Shown: positions 14,201 to 20,716, counted from the first letter of the stretch. The stretch is DNA of 24,805 nucleotides from a virus (IMGVR_UViG_3300034280_000403:1-24805); one strand, 5' to 3'. The notes: generated by a model from the letters alone, not told the origin. Made by a program: numbers and translations.

Positions 14201-14967
14201 ACGTTGGCTCCCATCAGCCGCAGATCAGCGATGAAAGGCGCGTTGCCCTGGTAGATCGGCGACGTGTTGTTGGCGAGCTTCTTGAGCGAGTTGATCACGT
14301 CGTTGATCCAGATCTCGCCGACCATGCCGTACGTCTGGAATCCGGGCACGAACTTGAGGATCTGCATGAAAATCTTGATCGCCCCGGCAATCATCCGGGC
14401 GATCAGCAGCAACGTGGGCATGACCTTCTTCTCGATGCCCTCAAGCACCTTTGCCACGCCCTCGAGGATCGGGGCTACCACGATGGCGCCGATGCGTCCG
14501 AGGAAGTCGGACACGCGGAACATCACGCGCTCGATGCGGCCCTGCGCGAGCTCGCGCCGCGCCAGCGCGCCGCCGGAGGCTGCGCTCGCGCGCATCTTCT
14601 CCTGCATCATCAGGATCTCGTTCATCGCGTCGGCGAGCATGATCTGCGGGCTGTACTCGCGCAGCGACTCGGTCAGGTTCTTCGCCGCCGTGTTCAGGAA
14701 GTCGAAGGTCTTCTTGAGGGCGATCCCCGCCACGCCCACCGCGATCAGCGGCGCGGCAGCAATCGCGCCCGCCGTGCCCATCGCCGCGAGCTTCGTCAGC
14801 CCCTGCGCCGCAAGCGCCCCGCCCGCGCCCTGCCCCTGGATCATCCCGATGCCCGCCTGCGTCAGCGCCCCGCCCACGCGCTGCAGCATCCGCGAGCCCG
14901 TCCCGCCGCCGGCCCCGCCGTCCCCCGTGGCGTTCACGTCGATGACGATGCGTCCCAAATCTTCCAT
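14197..14967 (-). CDS. Very short tape-measure-like tail protein, 256 aa
   Basis: The product has a D-L-G-R-I-V-I-D-V-N-A-T-G start, a Gly/Ala-rich hydrophobic stretch (about 28-85, with G-T-A-G-A-I-A-A-A-P-L-I-A-V-G-V-A-G-I-A), helices in the middle and a second hydrophobic segment (V-M-P-T-L-L-L-I-A-R-M-I-A-G-A-I). This composition and the position right after the chaperones and a terminator-like gene are those of a tape measure protein, which sets tail length and helps genome entry. At 256 aa it is far shorter than most, so the tail would be roughly 40 nm. ATG at 14967 overlaps the upstream stop (TGATG). Confidence 0.7.
   Translation of the reverse strand: MEDLGRIVIDVNATGDGGAGGGTGSRMLQRVGGALTQAGIGMIQGQGAGGALAAQGLTKLAAMGTAGAIAAAPLIAVGVAGIALKKTFDFLNTAAKNLTESLREYSPQIMLADAMNEILMMQEKMRASAASGGALARRELAQGRIERVMFRVSDFLGRIGAIVVAPILEGVAKVLEGIEKKVMPTLLLIARMIAGAIKIFMQILKFVPGFQTYGMVGEIWINDVINSLKKLANNTSPIYQGNAPFIADLRLMGANV
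14206..14244. repeat. 39-bp imperfect direct repeat, copy B
   Basis: Encodes the C-terminal N-A-P-F-I-A-D-L-R-L-M-G-A of the tape-measure-like gene. It lies 218 bp from copy A, in the same orientation. Confidence 0.8.
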
Positions 14968-15431
14968 CACTGCACGCTCCATTCGATCTCAAACGCGCAG
15001 ACGAAGGTCTCCGTCCCGCGCATCCAGCCCACGAGGTCATCCACCTGCTCGACGTTGCCGCCCGACCGCCACGTGAACGGGATCGTCAGGCGCCCGCCGA
15101 GCGTGTTCTGGATCATGTGCGTCCGCAGGCCGTCGATGAACTGCTCGATGCCACGCTCACCTGCGATCCGCAGGGTCGCCTTGTGCACGGGGTCGTACAG
15201 GTTCCGCCACCAGACGACGAGCTGCACCTGCGACTCAAGCAGGCCCACGCCGCTGATGGGGTGCCGCGCCGTGTCGCCGCCCGGGATCACCTGGATCGCG
15301 TACTGCGCGGTGACGTCCTGCCCGGGCGCCTCGCGGAGGTAGACGGCGATGCCATAGCCGGCGTCGTCCATCCACTCCTTCAGGTCCGCGACGAGCGCGT
15401 TCCACACGGCGGCATTCGCCTGCACGGCCAT
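14967..15431 (-). CDS. Tail-terminator-like protein, 154 aa
   Basis: ATG at 15431 overlaps the G-T stop (TGATG). The pattern is mixed alpha/beta: an N-terminal helix (W-N-A-L-V-A-D-L-K-E-W-M), strands with I-A-V-Y-L-R-E-A-P and A-I-Q-V-I-P-G-G, then V-Q-L-V-V-W-W-R, and a final helix and strand ending E-T-F-V-C-A-F-E-I-E-W. This fits tail terminator or completion proteins of siphoviruses. It lies between the chaperones and the tape measure, not before the tube gene as is usual. Assignment is by fold impression and place. Confidence 0.5.
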   Translation of the reverse strand: MAVQANAAVWNALVADLKEWMDDAGYGIAVYLREAPGQDVTAQYAIQVIPGGDTARHPISGVGLLESQVQLVVWWRNLYDPVHKATLRIAGERGIEQFIDGLRTHMIQNTLGGRLTIPFTWRSGGNVEQVDDLVGWMRGTETFVCAFEIEWSVQ

Positions 15432-15942
15432 CAGCGGCCCCTCCCGTGCATCTGGTGCTGCAGGCCCATGCGGACGCTCCAGGCGAGCTCGTCGCTGCCC
15501 GTGGCCTGCCGCACGACGCCCTCGGCCGCCTCGGGCGACCCGAACGCCACGGCGATGCCCTGCGCGAACGACAGCGCCCTGCGGGCCTCGACCATCGGGA
15601 TGTTGGCCATCAGGCCCATAGCAGTCTCCTGGTCAAAGTCGCTCGGGGGACGGCCGTACGTCGCAAGGAAGAGGGCGGCCCCCCTGGTCAGTTTCCCGCG
15701 GCTTCCACCGCCTTGCCCATGCGGGCAAAGACGGCGAAGAGCACCTCGTCGCTCGACTGCGCGGCCACCTCGGGCGTGCGCGACACCTTGCGGATGGCCG
15801 TAGCCACGTCCTGCACGCTCGGCTCGCCGCCAGCGGGCTTGGCGAGCACGGCGAGCGCCTCGTTCCACTGCACGATGAGGCTGCCCGCAGGCACCTGAGC
15901 TCGGAAGAGCAGGGGGTCGTCGTTTTCGTTGAGGTCGATCAA
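15431..15942 (-). CDS. Tail assembly chaperone fusion G-T, made by -1 frameshift
   Basis: Frame 0 runs from the TTG at 15942. At the heptamer GGGAAAC (15697-15691) ribosomes can slip back one base, and translation continues in the -1 frame from the CTG at 15691-15689 to the stop at 15431. This gives about 170 residues: the 84-residue G part plus 86 residues starting L-T-R-G-A-A-L-F-L-A-T-Y-G. In lambda and many siphoviruses, G and G-T bind tube and tape measure proteins during tail assembly. The extension has no start of its own at the right place, which supports the fusion. The element is canonical; use is not tested. Confidence 0.8.
15688..15942 (-). CDS. Tail assembly chaperone G, 84 aa
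   Basis: The zero-frame product ends at TGA right after the slippery site. It starts at TTG 15942, which overlaps the stop of the tail tube gene (TTGA); no ATG is available. It has an N-terminal strand-rich part (L-F-R-A-Q-V-P-A-G-S-L-I-V-Q-W-N-E-A-L) and a helical C-terminus (S-S-D-E-V-L-F-A-V-F-A-R-M-G-K-A-V). Size and position between the tube and tape measure genes match lambda G-type chaperones. Confidence 0.75.
   Translation of the reverse strand: MIDLNENDDPLLFRAQVPAGSLIVQWNEALAVLAKPAGGEPSVQDVATAIRKVSRTPEVAAQSSDEVLFAVFARMGKAVEAAGN
15691..15697 (-). other. Programmed -1 ribosomal frameshift site GGGAAAC
   Basis: The heptamer fits X-XXY-YYZ in the zero frame (G-GGA-AAC) and is followed at once by TGA. 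It closely resembles the lambda G/T site, GGGAAAG. The -1 frame after it stays open for 86 codons. Confidence 0.85.
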
Positions 15943-16430
15943 ACGCTGGTCCCCGTCGCGTAGAGGAGGTTGTTGGCGTCGGGCACAGCCTTGACCGTCA
16001 GGCCAAGCCGCCGCTCGACGTTGCCGAAGTTCGAGTGCACGAGCCCGTTCGGGGGCAGGTAGCACCGATTGAAGGTGTAGGTCGTCTTGCCGGGGGTCTT
16101 CGGGTAGATGCGGATTCCGAAGGTGCCGCTGTCGGTGACGAGCAGGCGCCCGACCGTGGTCGTGCCCTGCGCCCCGCGCTGGCGCGCCTCGAGCTGCGCG
16201 AGCTCCGTGGCGTCCCACTTCACCAGCGTGAAGGTGATCGCCCCGTCCGTGTTCTGCAGGACGATCTCCTCGGGCGTGCCTCCGCTCGACGACGTCCGCA
16301 CCTCGTGCTGGTAGTCGTTCCACGTGGCCTGCGGGAGGTTGTCGTTGTCGCACTCGCCGAGCTCGGTCCACACCGAGCCGTCGTACCAGTCGATGCGGGT
16401 CGGCCCGCTCACGAAGATCGCCGTAGGCAT
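15939..16430 (-). CDS. Major tail tube protein candidate, 163 aa
   Basis: ATG at 16430 overlaps the neck gene stop (TGATG). The protein is beta-rich with Thr/Gly-rich strands (I-F-V-S-G-P-T-R-I-D-W-Y, A-I-T-F-T-L-V-K-W, T-Y-T-F-N-R-C-Y) and ends G-N-V-E-R-R-L-G-L-T-V-K-A-V-P-D, a pattern like the final strand of tail tube subunits. It is the gene directly before the frameshifted chaperones, where siphoviruses place their tube protein. Assigned by composition and place. Confidence 0.6.
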   Translation of the reverse strand: MPTAIFVSGPTRIDWYDGSVWTELGECDNDNLPQATWNDYQHEVRTSSSGGTPEEIVLQNTDGAITFTLVKWDATELAQLEARQRGAQGTTTVGRLLVTDSGTFGIRIYPKTPGKTTYTFNRCYLPPNGLVHSNFGNVERRLGLTVKAVPDANNLLYATGTSV

Positions 16431-17134
16431 CAGGTAGTCCTTCCTTTGAGCACCTTGCTCATCCCTAGTCTAATCGTGCGGCCGATGCCCGCCCATTCCT
16501 TGTCCGTGGGGACGAGGAACGGACGCGCGGGCACCTTGACGCCGCCCCATGCCATGAGGAAGTCCTTGCCGCGCACCAGCCCTTCCTTGTCGGGGTTCTG
16601 CCCGGTAGCGTGCTGGCGCACGCCCTTGCGCGTCAGCGGGACGTAGTTCGGCCCGGAGGTCTCAAAGCCGAGCTCCTGGTAGATCGCGTACTTCGGCCCG
16701 GTCAGGGTGATCTCGAGCCGGGTCGCGCCGATGCGGGCCGTCCTGGCCCCAAGGTTGCGTACGAGGTTCCCTGTGTCCCGCAGCGGCTGCCCGCCGTCGC
16801 GGTAGGACTGCCCCTTGACGAGGTATTCGGTCACCTCCGTGGGCTTGATGGTGACCCGACCGTCCTTGGCCTTCTTCTGCCGCATCTCGACGCGCTTGCG
16901 CGTTCCCAGGATCGGCCCCTGCTTGGGCTTGGTCTTCGTCCAAAACTCGGTGTCTAGGCTCTTCAGGGGCTTCAGGGCGGTCGCAGAGCCGCCCGGGCCG
17001 CGGCCCTCGCTCTTGGCGATGTGGCGCTTGGCAGCCGCGGCCACGGCCTGCGAGATGCCGTTGAGGATGCGCGGGTCGCCCAGCGCCGCCGCCACACGCT
17101 TCTGCCAGCTGCTGCCGCCAAAGCCGAAGGCCAC
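16430..17134 (-). CDS. Neck/tail-completion protein (HK97 gp10-like or Mu gpG-like), 234 aa
   Basis: GTG at 17134 has AGGAGG five bases upstream. The N-terminal half is helical and basic (I-S-Q-A-V-A-A-A-A-K-R-H-I-A-K-S). The C-terminal half shows the usual order of phage neck proteins: Q-P-L-R-D-T-G-N-L, then K-Y-A-I-Y-Q-E-L-G-F, then V-P-A-R-P-F-L. Such proteins link the connector to the tail. A Lys/Arg-rich insert (about 58-110) is longer than in compact members. Confidence 0.65.
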   Translation of the reverse strand: MAFGFGGSSWQKRVAAALGDPRILNGISQAVAAAAKRHIAKSEGRGPGGSATALKPLKSLDTEFWTKTKPKQGPILGTRKRVEMRQKKAKDGRVTIKPTEVTEYLVKGQSYRDGGQPLRDTGNLVRNLGARTARIGATRLEITLTGPKYAIYQELGFETSGPNYVPLTRKGVRQHATGQNPDKEGLVRGKDFLMAWGGVKVPARPFLVPTDKEWAGIGRTIRLGMSKVLKGRTT

Positions 17135-17135
17135 G

Positions 17136-17627
17136 TCAGCCTCCTGGCATCGTGTTGGGCTTGCGCGGCAGGAAGAAGTTGCTCGAGCTCACCTGGTTGT
17201 AGTAGGCAAGCGTCTGCAGGGGGGTCGCCCGCACCTCGGGCAGGCCAGCGTCGGCCGCCTTGGAGATCGCCCCGAAGATCTGCCGCCCGTCCCGCAGGTG
17301 CTCGAGCATCTCGTAGGCCCGCTTGCGGCGCTCCTCCACGGCCGGGGGCACGACCATGCCCCGGCGCTGGAAGAGCACCTCGGTCGCCAGGTCGCAGGTC
17401 AGCCCGACGATGAGCCAGTCCCCTGCGCTGGCCAGCGTGTTGAGGTCCAGGTCGGTGTAGATGTTCCCCACCCGGGCGTACGACTTGATCATGGCCGTGG
17501 CGCGCTCGAGCGCCATTGTCGTGATGGGGTTGGGTGGCGCGGAGTCCTCCCCGTTGTCCGAGCAGAGCTCGGCGATGATCCGAACGTCCAGTGCCTTCTC
17601 AAGGTCGGCGTAGGTGGCGAATGCCAT
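17136..17627 (-). CDS. Head-tail connector, DUF1320/Gp36-like, 163 aa
   Basis: The start is M-A-F-A-T-Y-A-D-L-E-K-A-L, as in adaptor proteins. It is followed by helices with M-A-L-E-R-A-T-A-M-I-K-S-Y (38-50), A-G-D-W-L-I-V-G-L-T-C-D-L-A-T-E-V-L-F-Q-R-R and A-Y-E-M-L-E-H-L-R-D-G-R-Q. This helical pattern matches DUF1320-type connectors that dock on the portal ring. ATG at 17627 is the first gene after the capsid terminator, and the C-terminus P-R-K-P-N-T-M-P-G-G is disordered. Confidence 0.7.
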   Translation of the reverse strand: MAFATYADLEKALDVRIIAELCSDNGEDSAPPNPITTMALERATAMIKSYARVGNIYTDLDLNTLASAGDWLIVGLTCDLATEVLFQRRGMVVPPAVEERRKRAYEMLEHLRDGRQIFGAISKAADAGLPEVRATPLQTLAYYNQVSSSNFFLPRKPNTMPGG

Positions 17628-17644
17628 GCGTGCCTCCGTTCACG

Positions 17645-17681
17645 AAAGGGGGGGAGGGAGCCGAAGCGCCCTCCCCCCTTT
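17645..17681 (-). terminator. Terminator after the major capsid gene, with UUCG loop
   Basis: On the minus strand GGGGGGAGGG pairs with CCCTCCCCCC across a GC-TTCG-GC tip (one C-U mismatch below it), followed by CTTT. The A-run on the other side makes it weakly bidirectional. It lies 20 bases after the capsid stop. Partial termination would favour capsid over tail messages. Confidence 0.8.
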
Positions 17682-17701
17682 CCCTTCCACTCCGAGACCG
17701 A

Positions 17702-18736
17702 TCAGGCGGTGACGTCGGCGACGAGGTAGCCCGACACGGGCGCGACCACTTCGGTCGTGCTGTTGTCGATCACGCGGCCCTCGATGCGGCGGTCCTTCGG
17801 GTCGTCCCAGTTCTCGACGGTCATGTCCTCGAAGGCCATGATCTGCACGGTCGAGAAGCTCGTCGAGCCCTCGACGCCGATCAGGCCGCCGGGGCGGCTC
17901 ACGAAGACGGCCGAGTTGCCGTAGATGTACTGCCGGGTCGTGCTCGACGCGCCCTTGCGGGTCGTGACGCGCACGCTGTCGTCCACGACCACCTGCACGC
18001 CGAAGAGGTTCGGCGGGAGGCCGTACATGGCGAACGTGTCCGAGCCCTGCAGGAAGGGCATGGCCGCGGGGTAGTTCTTGACGTAGTCACGAACCTCCGA
18101 GGTCTGCGAAAGCAGGTTGGCGACGGTCGGGGAGATGACCATCATCACGTCGTACTCGGCCCGCACCGCACCGCCCGTGGTGAGCGAGATGCGCTGCAGG
18201 ATGCCCTGGATTGCCTTCTGGATGACGTTGGTCGTCGAGGTCGTCCACACGCCGCCGCCGGGGCTGGCCGTTCCGGTCGCCGCGTAGTTGCCCACCGCGT
18301 TGAACGTCGCCGAGGTCGTCAGCGCGGTCGCGGTGCGGATGCAGCGGCCCGTCATGGCCAGCTGCGCCTTGGCGCGGGCGTGCTGCGCGACGATGTCCCA
18401 GGCGGCCTGCTTCACGGTCTCGTTCGGGATGTAGAACGGGTACGCGTAGCGGGCGCAGGCGAACTGCACGAAGTCGTGCTGGTTCGTGGAGCCGACCGGA
18501 CGGTCGTTCCCCAGCGGCCACTGGAAGGCGTTGATGTCCGTGATGCGGACGTTGTCGTCCGAATCCAGGCGCAGGTAGTACCCGGTCATCTGGTTGACCG
18601 GGACGATCTGCGCGTACTTGGTGATGGGGAACGTGTTCACCGCACGGGTGAACTCGACCTGAAGAGCGCCCGTTGCGAGGGCGTTGGTGGACGGGACGTA
18701 GGTGTTGAGCCCGCCACCGACTGCGACGTAAGCCAT
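17702..18736 (-). CDS. Major capsid protein (HK97-fold, predicted), 344 aa
   Basis: The subunit builds the icosahedral head. The protein has typical capsid features: an N-terminal arm, an E-loop-like part with N-Q-M-T-G-Y-Y-L-R-L-D, a helical P-domain (V-K-Q-A-A-W-D-I-V-A-Q-H-A-R-A-K) and a later segment with D-V-M-M-V-I-S-P-T-V-A-N-L-L. After that comes the A-domain part with P-P-N-L-F-G-V-Q-V-V-V-D-D-S-V-R-V-T. It ends in strands. It follows the protease and decoration genes and has the strongest ribosome site in the window (AAGGAGGT). No long delta domain precedes the arm. The motif V-G-G-G-L-N-T-Y-V-P (6-15) is shared with the protease/scaffold protein. Confidence 0.88.
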   Translation of the reverse strand: MAYVAVGGGLNTYVPSTNALATGALQVEFTRAVNTFPITKYAQIVPVNQMTGYYLRLDSDDNVRITDINAFQWPLGNDRPVGSTNQHDFVQFACARYAYPFYIPNETVKQAAWDIVAQHARAKAQLAMTGRCIRTATALTTSATFNAVGNYAATGTASPGGGVWTTSTTNVIQKAIQGILQRISLTTGGAVRAEYDVMMVISPTVANLLSQTSEVRDYVKNYPAAMPFLQGSDTFAMYGLPPNLFGVQVVVDDSVRVTTRKGASSTTRQYIYGNSAVFVSRPGGLIGVEGSTSFSTVQIMAFEDMTVENWDDPKDRRIEGRVIDNSTTEVVAPVSGYLVADVTA

Positions 18737-18742
18737 TGTGTG

Positions 18743-18750
18743 ACCTCCTT
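18743..18750 (-). promoter_or_regulatory. Strong Shine-Dalgarno site of the capsid gene
   Basis: AAGGAGGT, fully complementary to the 16S rRNA tail, six bases before the ATG at 18736. It fits very high expression and fixes the capsid start. Flanking GACCT/AGGTC could form a small hairpin that includes the site. Confidence 0.8.
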
Positions 18751-18761
18751 AAGGTCAGGAA

Positions 18762-19148
18762 TCAGGGGATCGCCCGAGTCGAGGGCAGACGGTACGCCCA
18801 GAAGATCTGCCCGCTGGCAGCCGCTTCAAGGGCAACGAAGAGGGCCACATGGCCCGCAGTAGTCGTGGCAATCGCCACGCCGGCCGTGGACGGCACGAGG
18901 GCCTGTCCGGGGGTGATGTTGCCGCCGGCCTCGATTTGCACCACGTTCGAGGGCTGGAGGCTGATGGGGTCGCCAGACGTGGCGTTTGCCGTCGCGTCAA
19001 AGCGGCGGGTGGAGCCATCAGTCACGCCGACGACGTAGTCGCCGACCGCGGTGGCGGCCACGCCCTGGAAGGCGGTCGTGTCCATCTTGACGATGCGGTA
19101 CGGGTTGATGGTCCCGCCCGCGACGAGGTTGGGGGAGAAGTTCAGCAT
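18762..19148 (-). CDS. DUF2190-like head decoration protein, 128 aa
   Basis: A small all-beta protein with the DUF2190 pattern: G-G-T-I-N-P-Y-R-I-V-K-M-D, V-G-D-Y-V-V-G-V-T-D-G, V-V-Q-I-E-A-G-G-N-I-T-P-G-Q-A-L-V-P and A-L-E-A-A-A-S-G-Q-I near the end. Members of this family decorate capsids. It lies directly upstream of the capsid gene, as is usual, with an AGGA site before the ATG at 19148. Good match by pattern. Confidence 0.75.
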   Translation of the reverse strand: MLNFSPNLVAGGTINPYRIVKMDTTAFQGVAATAVGDYVVGVTDGSTRRFDATANATSGDPISLQPSNVVQIEAGGNITPGQALVPSTAGVAIATTTAGHVALFVALEAAASGQIFWAYRLPSTRAIP

Positions 19149-19169
19149 GGTGTCCTGTGTCCTTGCGCC

Positions 19170-19796
19170 TTAGCGCTTGTTGATGCGGGAGTTGATCGCC
19201 TTGGCAAACTCATCCGGCTTGCCTGCGAACTGCTTGACGAGGTCGCCGACGTCGCCCACGGCCATCGCCTTGGGCATGGCGGCACGGCTCATGTCGATCT
19301 TGGCGCCGATGGGGTCGCGCGCGAACAGCTCGCGCCACGACTCGAGCAGGGCGACCGGGTCCTTGGCGGCAGCGAGCTGCGCCAGGAGCGCGGTGCGCTG
19401 GCCCTCGGGGATGCGGTAGCCCTCCTGCTCCATGATCTCGATCTCACGCGAGAAGCGCTCGCGCTTGACCTCGGCCTCGAGCCGGCCCATGCGGGCCTTG
19501 AGGCGGGCGTTCTCCGAGCGCAGGGCGTAGGTGGAGCGGGAGGCGATGACCTCCTCTTCCTCGTCCATGCCCATCTCGGCGCTCTCGTCGTCGTGGCTGC
19601 CGATGTCAATGTGGACGCCTTCGCCACCCTCCTCGGCCTCCTCCTCGTCGGCCTGGAAGTCCATGCCTTCGCTGGCCATCTCGGCCTTGTCCTCGTCGCT
19701 GTCCTCGCCGAACTTCTTCTTCATCGTGGCGGCCAGGTCATCGATGGCGCACTTCATGGCATCGAGCTCGGCTCCGTAGTCGCGGTCTGAAGGCAT
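19170..19796 (-). CDS. Nested scaffold protein, in-frame internal start, 208 aa
   Basis: The ATG of Met189 of the protease/scaffold gene has AAGGAGGAGG five bases upstream, one of the best ribosome sites in the window. Initiation here would give the scaffold domain without the protease: M-P-S-D-R-D-Y-G-A-E-L-D, a very acidic middle (D-E-E-E-A-E-E-G-G-E-G), a coiled coil and a basic C-terminus A-I-N-S-R-I-N-K-R. This mirrors lambda C/Nu3 and Mu I/Z, where a scaffold is translated from inside the protease gene. Internal initiation is inferred from sequence only. Confidence 0.65.
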   Translation of the reverse strand: MPSDRDYGAELDAMKCAIDDLAATMKKKFGEDSDEDKAEMASEGMDFQADEEEAEEGGEGVHIDIGSHDDESAEMGMDEEEEVIASRSTYALRSENARLKARMGRLEAEVKRERFSREIEIMEQEGYRIPEGQRTALLAQLAAAKDPVALLESWRELFARDPIGAKIDMSRAAMPKAMAVGDVGDLVKQFAGKPDEFAKAINSRINKR

Positions 19797-20360
19797 GGAA
19801 GCCTCCTCCTTGATTGCTGCCGGGACGAAGGTGTTCAGCCCGCCCCCGACCCCGGCGAGGTCGTGGTTGGACTTCGAGAAGGTGATCTTTCGGCCGGCAC
19901 GCTCAAAGTGCGTGTCGGGAAGCGGGCGCCGTGGGGTCTCGCGGCCCAGCAGCGCCACCTCGCTCAGGTGGTTGGATTCGGACCAGATCTCAGCCGAACG
20001 CCTGGGGAAGGCGTTGGTGGCGATCAAGCGGTCGAAGATGTCCCTTCCCACCTCCATGTCGCCCACAATGTACCCGACCCCATCCCGTTCCTCGTATTTC
20101 AGGGCCGGGATTCTGCCGACCGCCGACTTGGGCTCCTTGCCGTCCTTCTCGTGCATGATGACCACGCGGGGGAAGGAGCCCCGGCTCATGTGCTTGCCCG
20201 TGGCGCCGACGATCTTGCGGAGGCGCTCGTTGTCGAAGCGCTTGAGCTCGGGGTCGGCCTTGGCGTCGTCAATGGCGGGGTCGAAGGCCATGAAGAGCTC
20301 GACGCCCTTGATGACGACCTTGTCGCCGGCCTCGACGATGGGGTGGGATGTGGGGGTCAT
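19170..20360 (-). CDS. Capsid maturation protease fused to scaffold (Mu gpI-like), 396 aa
   Basis: The N-terminal domain (1-165) resembles Mu I-type head proteases, with R-V-V-I-M-H-E-K-D-G (65-74) holding a likely catalytic His70, the strand G-V-G-Y-I-V-G-D-M-E-V (94-104), and F-P-R-R-S-A-E-I-W (118-126) holding a likely catalytic Ser122, then S-E-V-A-L-L-G. A linker with V-G-G-G-L-N-T-F-V-P (171-180) leads to an acidic, coiled-coil scaffold domain (189-396; L-R-S-E-N-A-R-L-K-A-R-M-G-R-L-E). Such fusions cut themselves and neighbours during head maturation. ATG at 20360 overlaps the upstream stop (ATGA). Family by motif, catalytic residues inferred. Confidence 0.72.
   Translation of the reverse strand: MTPTSHPIVEAGDKVVIKGVELFMAFDPAIDDAKADPELKRFDNERLRKIVGATGKHMSRGSFPRVVIMHEKDGKEPKSAVGRIPALKYEERDGVGYIVGDMEVGRDIFDRLIATNAFPRRSAEIWSESNHLSEVALLGRETPRRPLPDTHFERAGRKITFSKSNHDLAGVGGGLNTFVPAAIKEEASMPSDRDYGAELDAMKCAIDDLAATMKKKFGEDSDEDKAEMASEGMDFQADEEEAEEGGEGVHIDIGSHDDESAEMGMDEEEEVIASRSTYALRSENARLKARMGRLEAEVKRERFSREIEIMEQEGYRIPEGQRTALLAQLAAAKDPVALLESWRELFARDPIGAKIDMSRAAMPKAMAVGDVGDLVKQFAGKPDEFAKAINSRINKR
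19802..19811 (-). promoter_or_regulatory. Internal ribosome binding site for the nested scaffold
   Basis: AAGGAGGAGG encodes K-E-E plus part of the next codon in the protease frame, and sits five bases before the ATG at 19796. Confidence 0.7.
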
Positions 20361-20713
20361 GGGTTCTCCTGCGGGGTGACGTCGCGCCAGGACAGGGCAT
20401 CCTCGTCCCAGACGTACATGCCGCCGTCTTGGGGCATGGGGGCGGGCGCCTTCCACGTGAAGGTCATCATGTTCAGCCGCCACGAGGGGTAGGGCTGCGG
20501 GGGCAGGAAGACGCCGTCCTCCCCGAGGTCGGGGCGGAAGGTGTAGCCCACGCCCGCGTAATTGCCCCGGAAGTTGGCGTTGTAGGACGTCTGGCGCCAG
20601 GTGCCGCCGTAGGTCTGCTCGCACCACTGCTCGACGTTCGGCTCCAAGTCGTTGGACACGACGATCACGCGGAGCACGACGTTGTTGGCATCTAGTTCTG
20701 CTGCGTGTGCCAT
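20357..20713 (-). CDS. Virion-type protein with N-Y-A-G-x-G-Y-T-F signature, 118 aa
   Basis: It opens M-A-H-A-A-E-L-D-A-N-N-V-V-L-R-V-I-V-V-S-N and contains W-R-Q-T-S-Y-N-A-N-F-R and N-Y-A-G-V-G-Y-T-F, then P-P-Q-P-Y-P-S-W and D-G-G-M-Y-V-W-D-E. This small protein type is common in phages of aquatic bacteria and is usually annotated as hypothetical or structural. ATG at 20713 follows the Fn3 gene by three bases and its stop overlaps the protease start. Function is not established. Confidence 0.7.
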   Translation of the reverse strand: MAHAAELDANNVVLRVIVVSNDLEPNVEQWCEQTYGGTWRQTSYNANFRGNYAGVGYTFRPDLGEDGVFLPPQPYPSWRLNMMTFTWKAPAPMPQDGGMYVWDEDALSWRDVTPQENP

Positions 20714-20716
20714 GGG

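Noticed and set aside
12843-14234. 463-aa plus-strand open frame opposite the tail-tip genes
   Set aside because: Composition is Arg/Gly/Val shadow text and it crosses several well-supported minus-strand genes.
15431-15868. 145-aa stand-alone gene for the T part
   Set aside because: The upstream half is shadow text inside G; the GGGAAAC site explains expression as a fusion.
15688-16371. 227-aa version of the chaperone G frame with a far upstream start
   Set aside because: The extra N-terminus overlaps the tail tube gene and is shadow text; the TTG at 15942 coupled to the tube stop fits lambda-type G.
17591-18862. 423-aa plus-strand open frame opposite the capsid gene
   Set aside because: Opposes the strongly supported capsid gene and terminator; no start signal.
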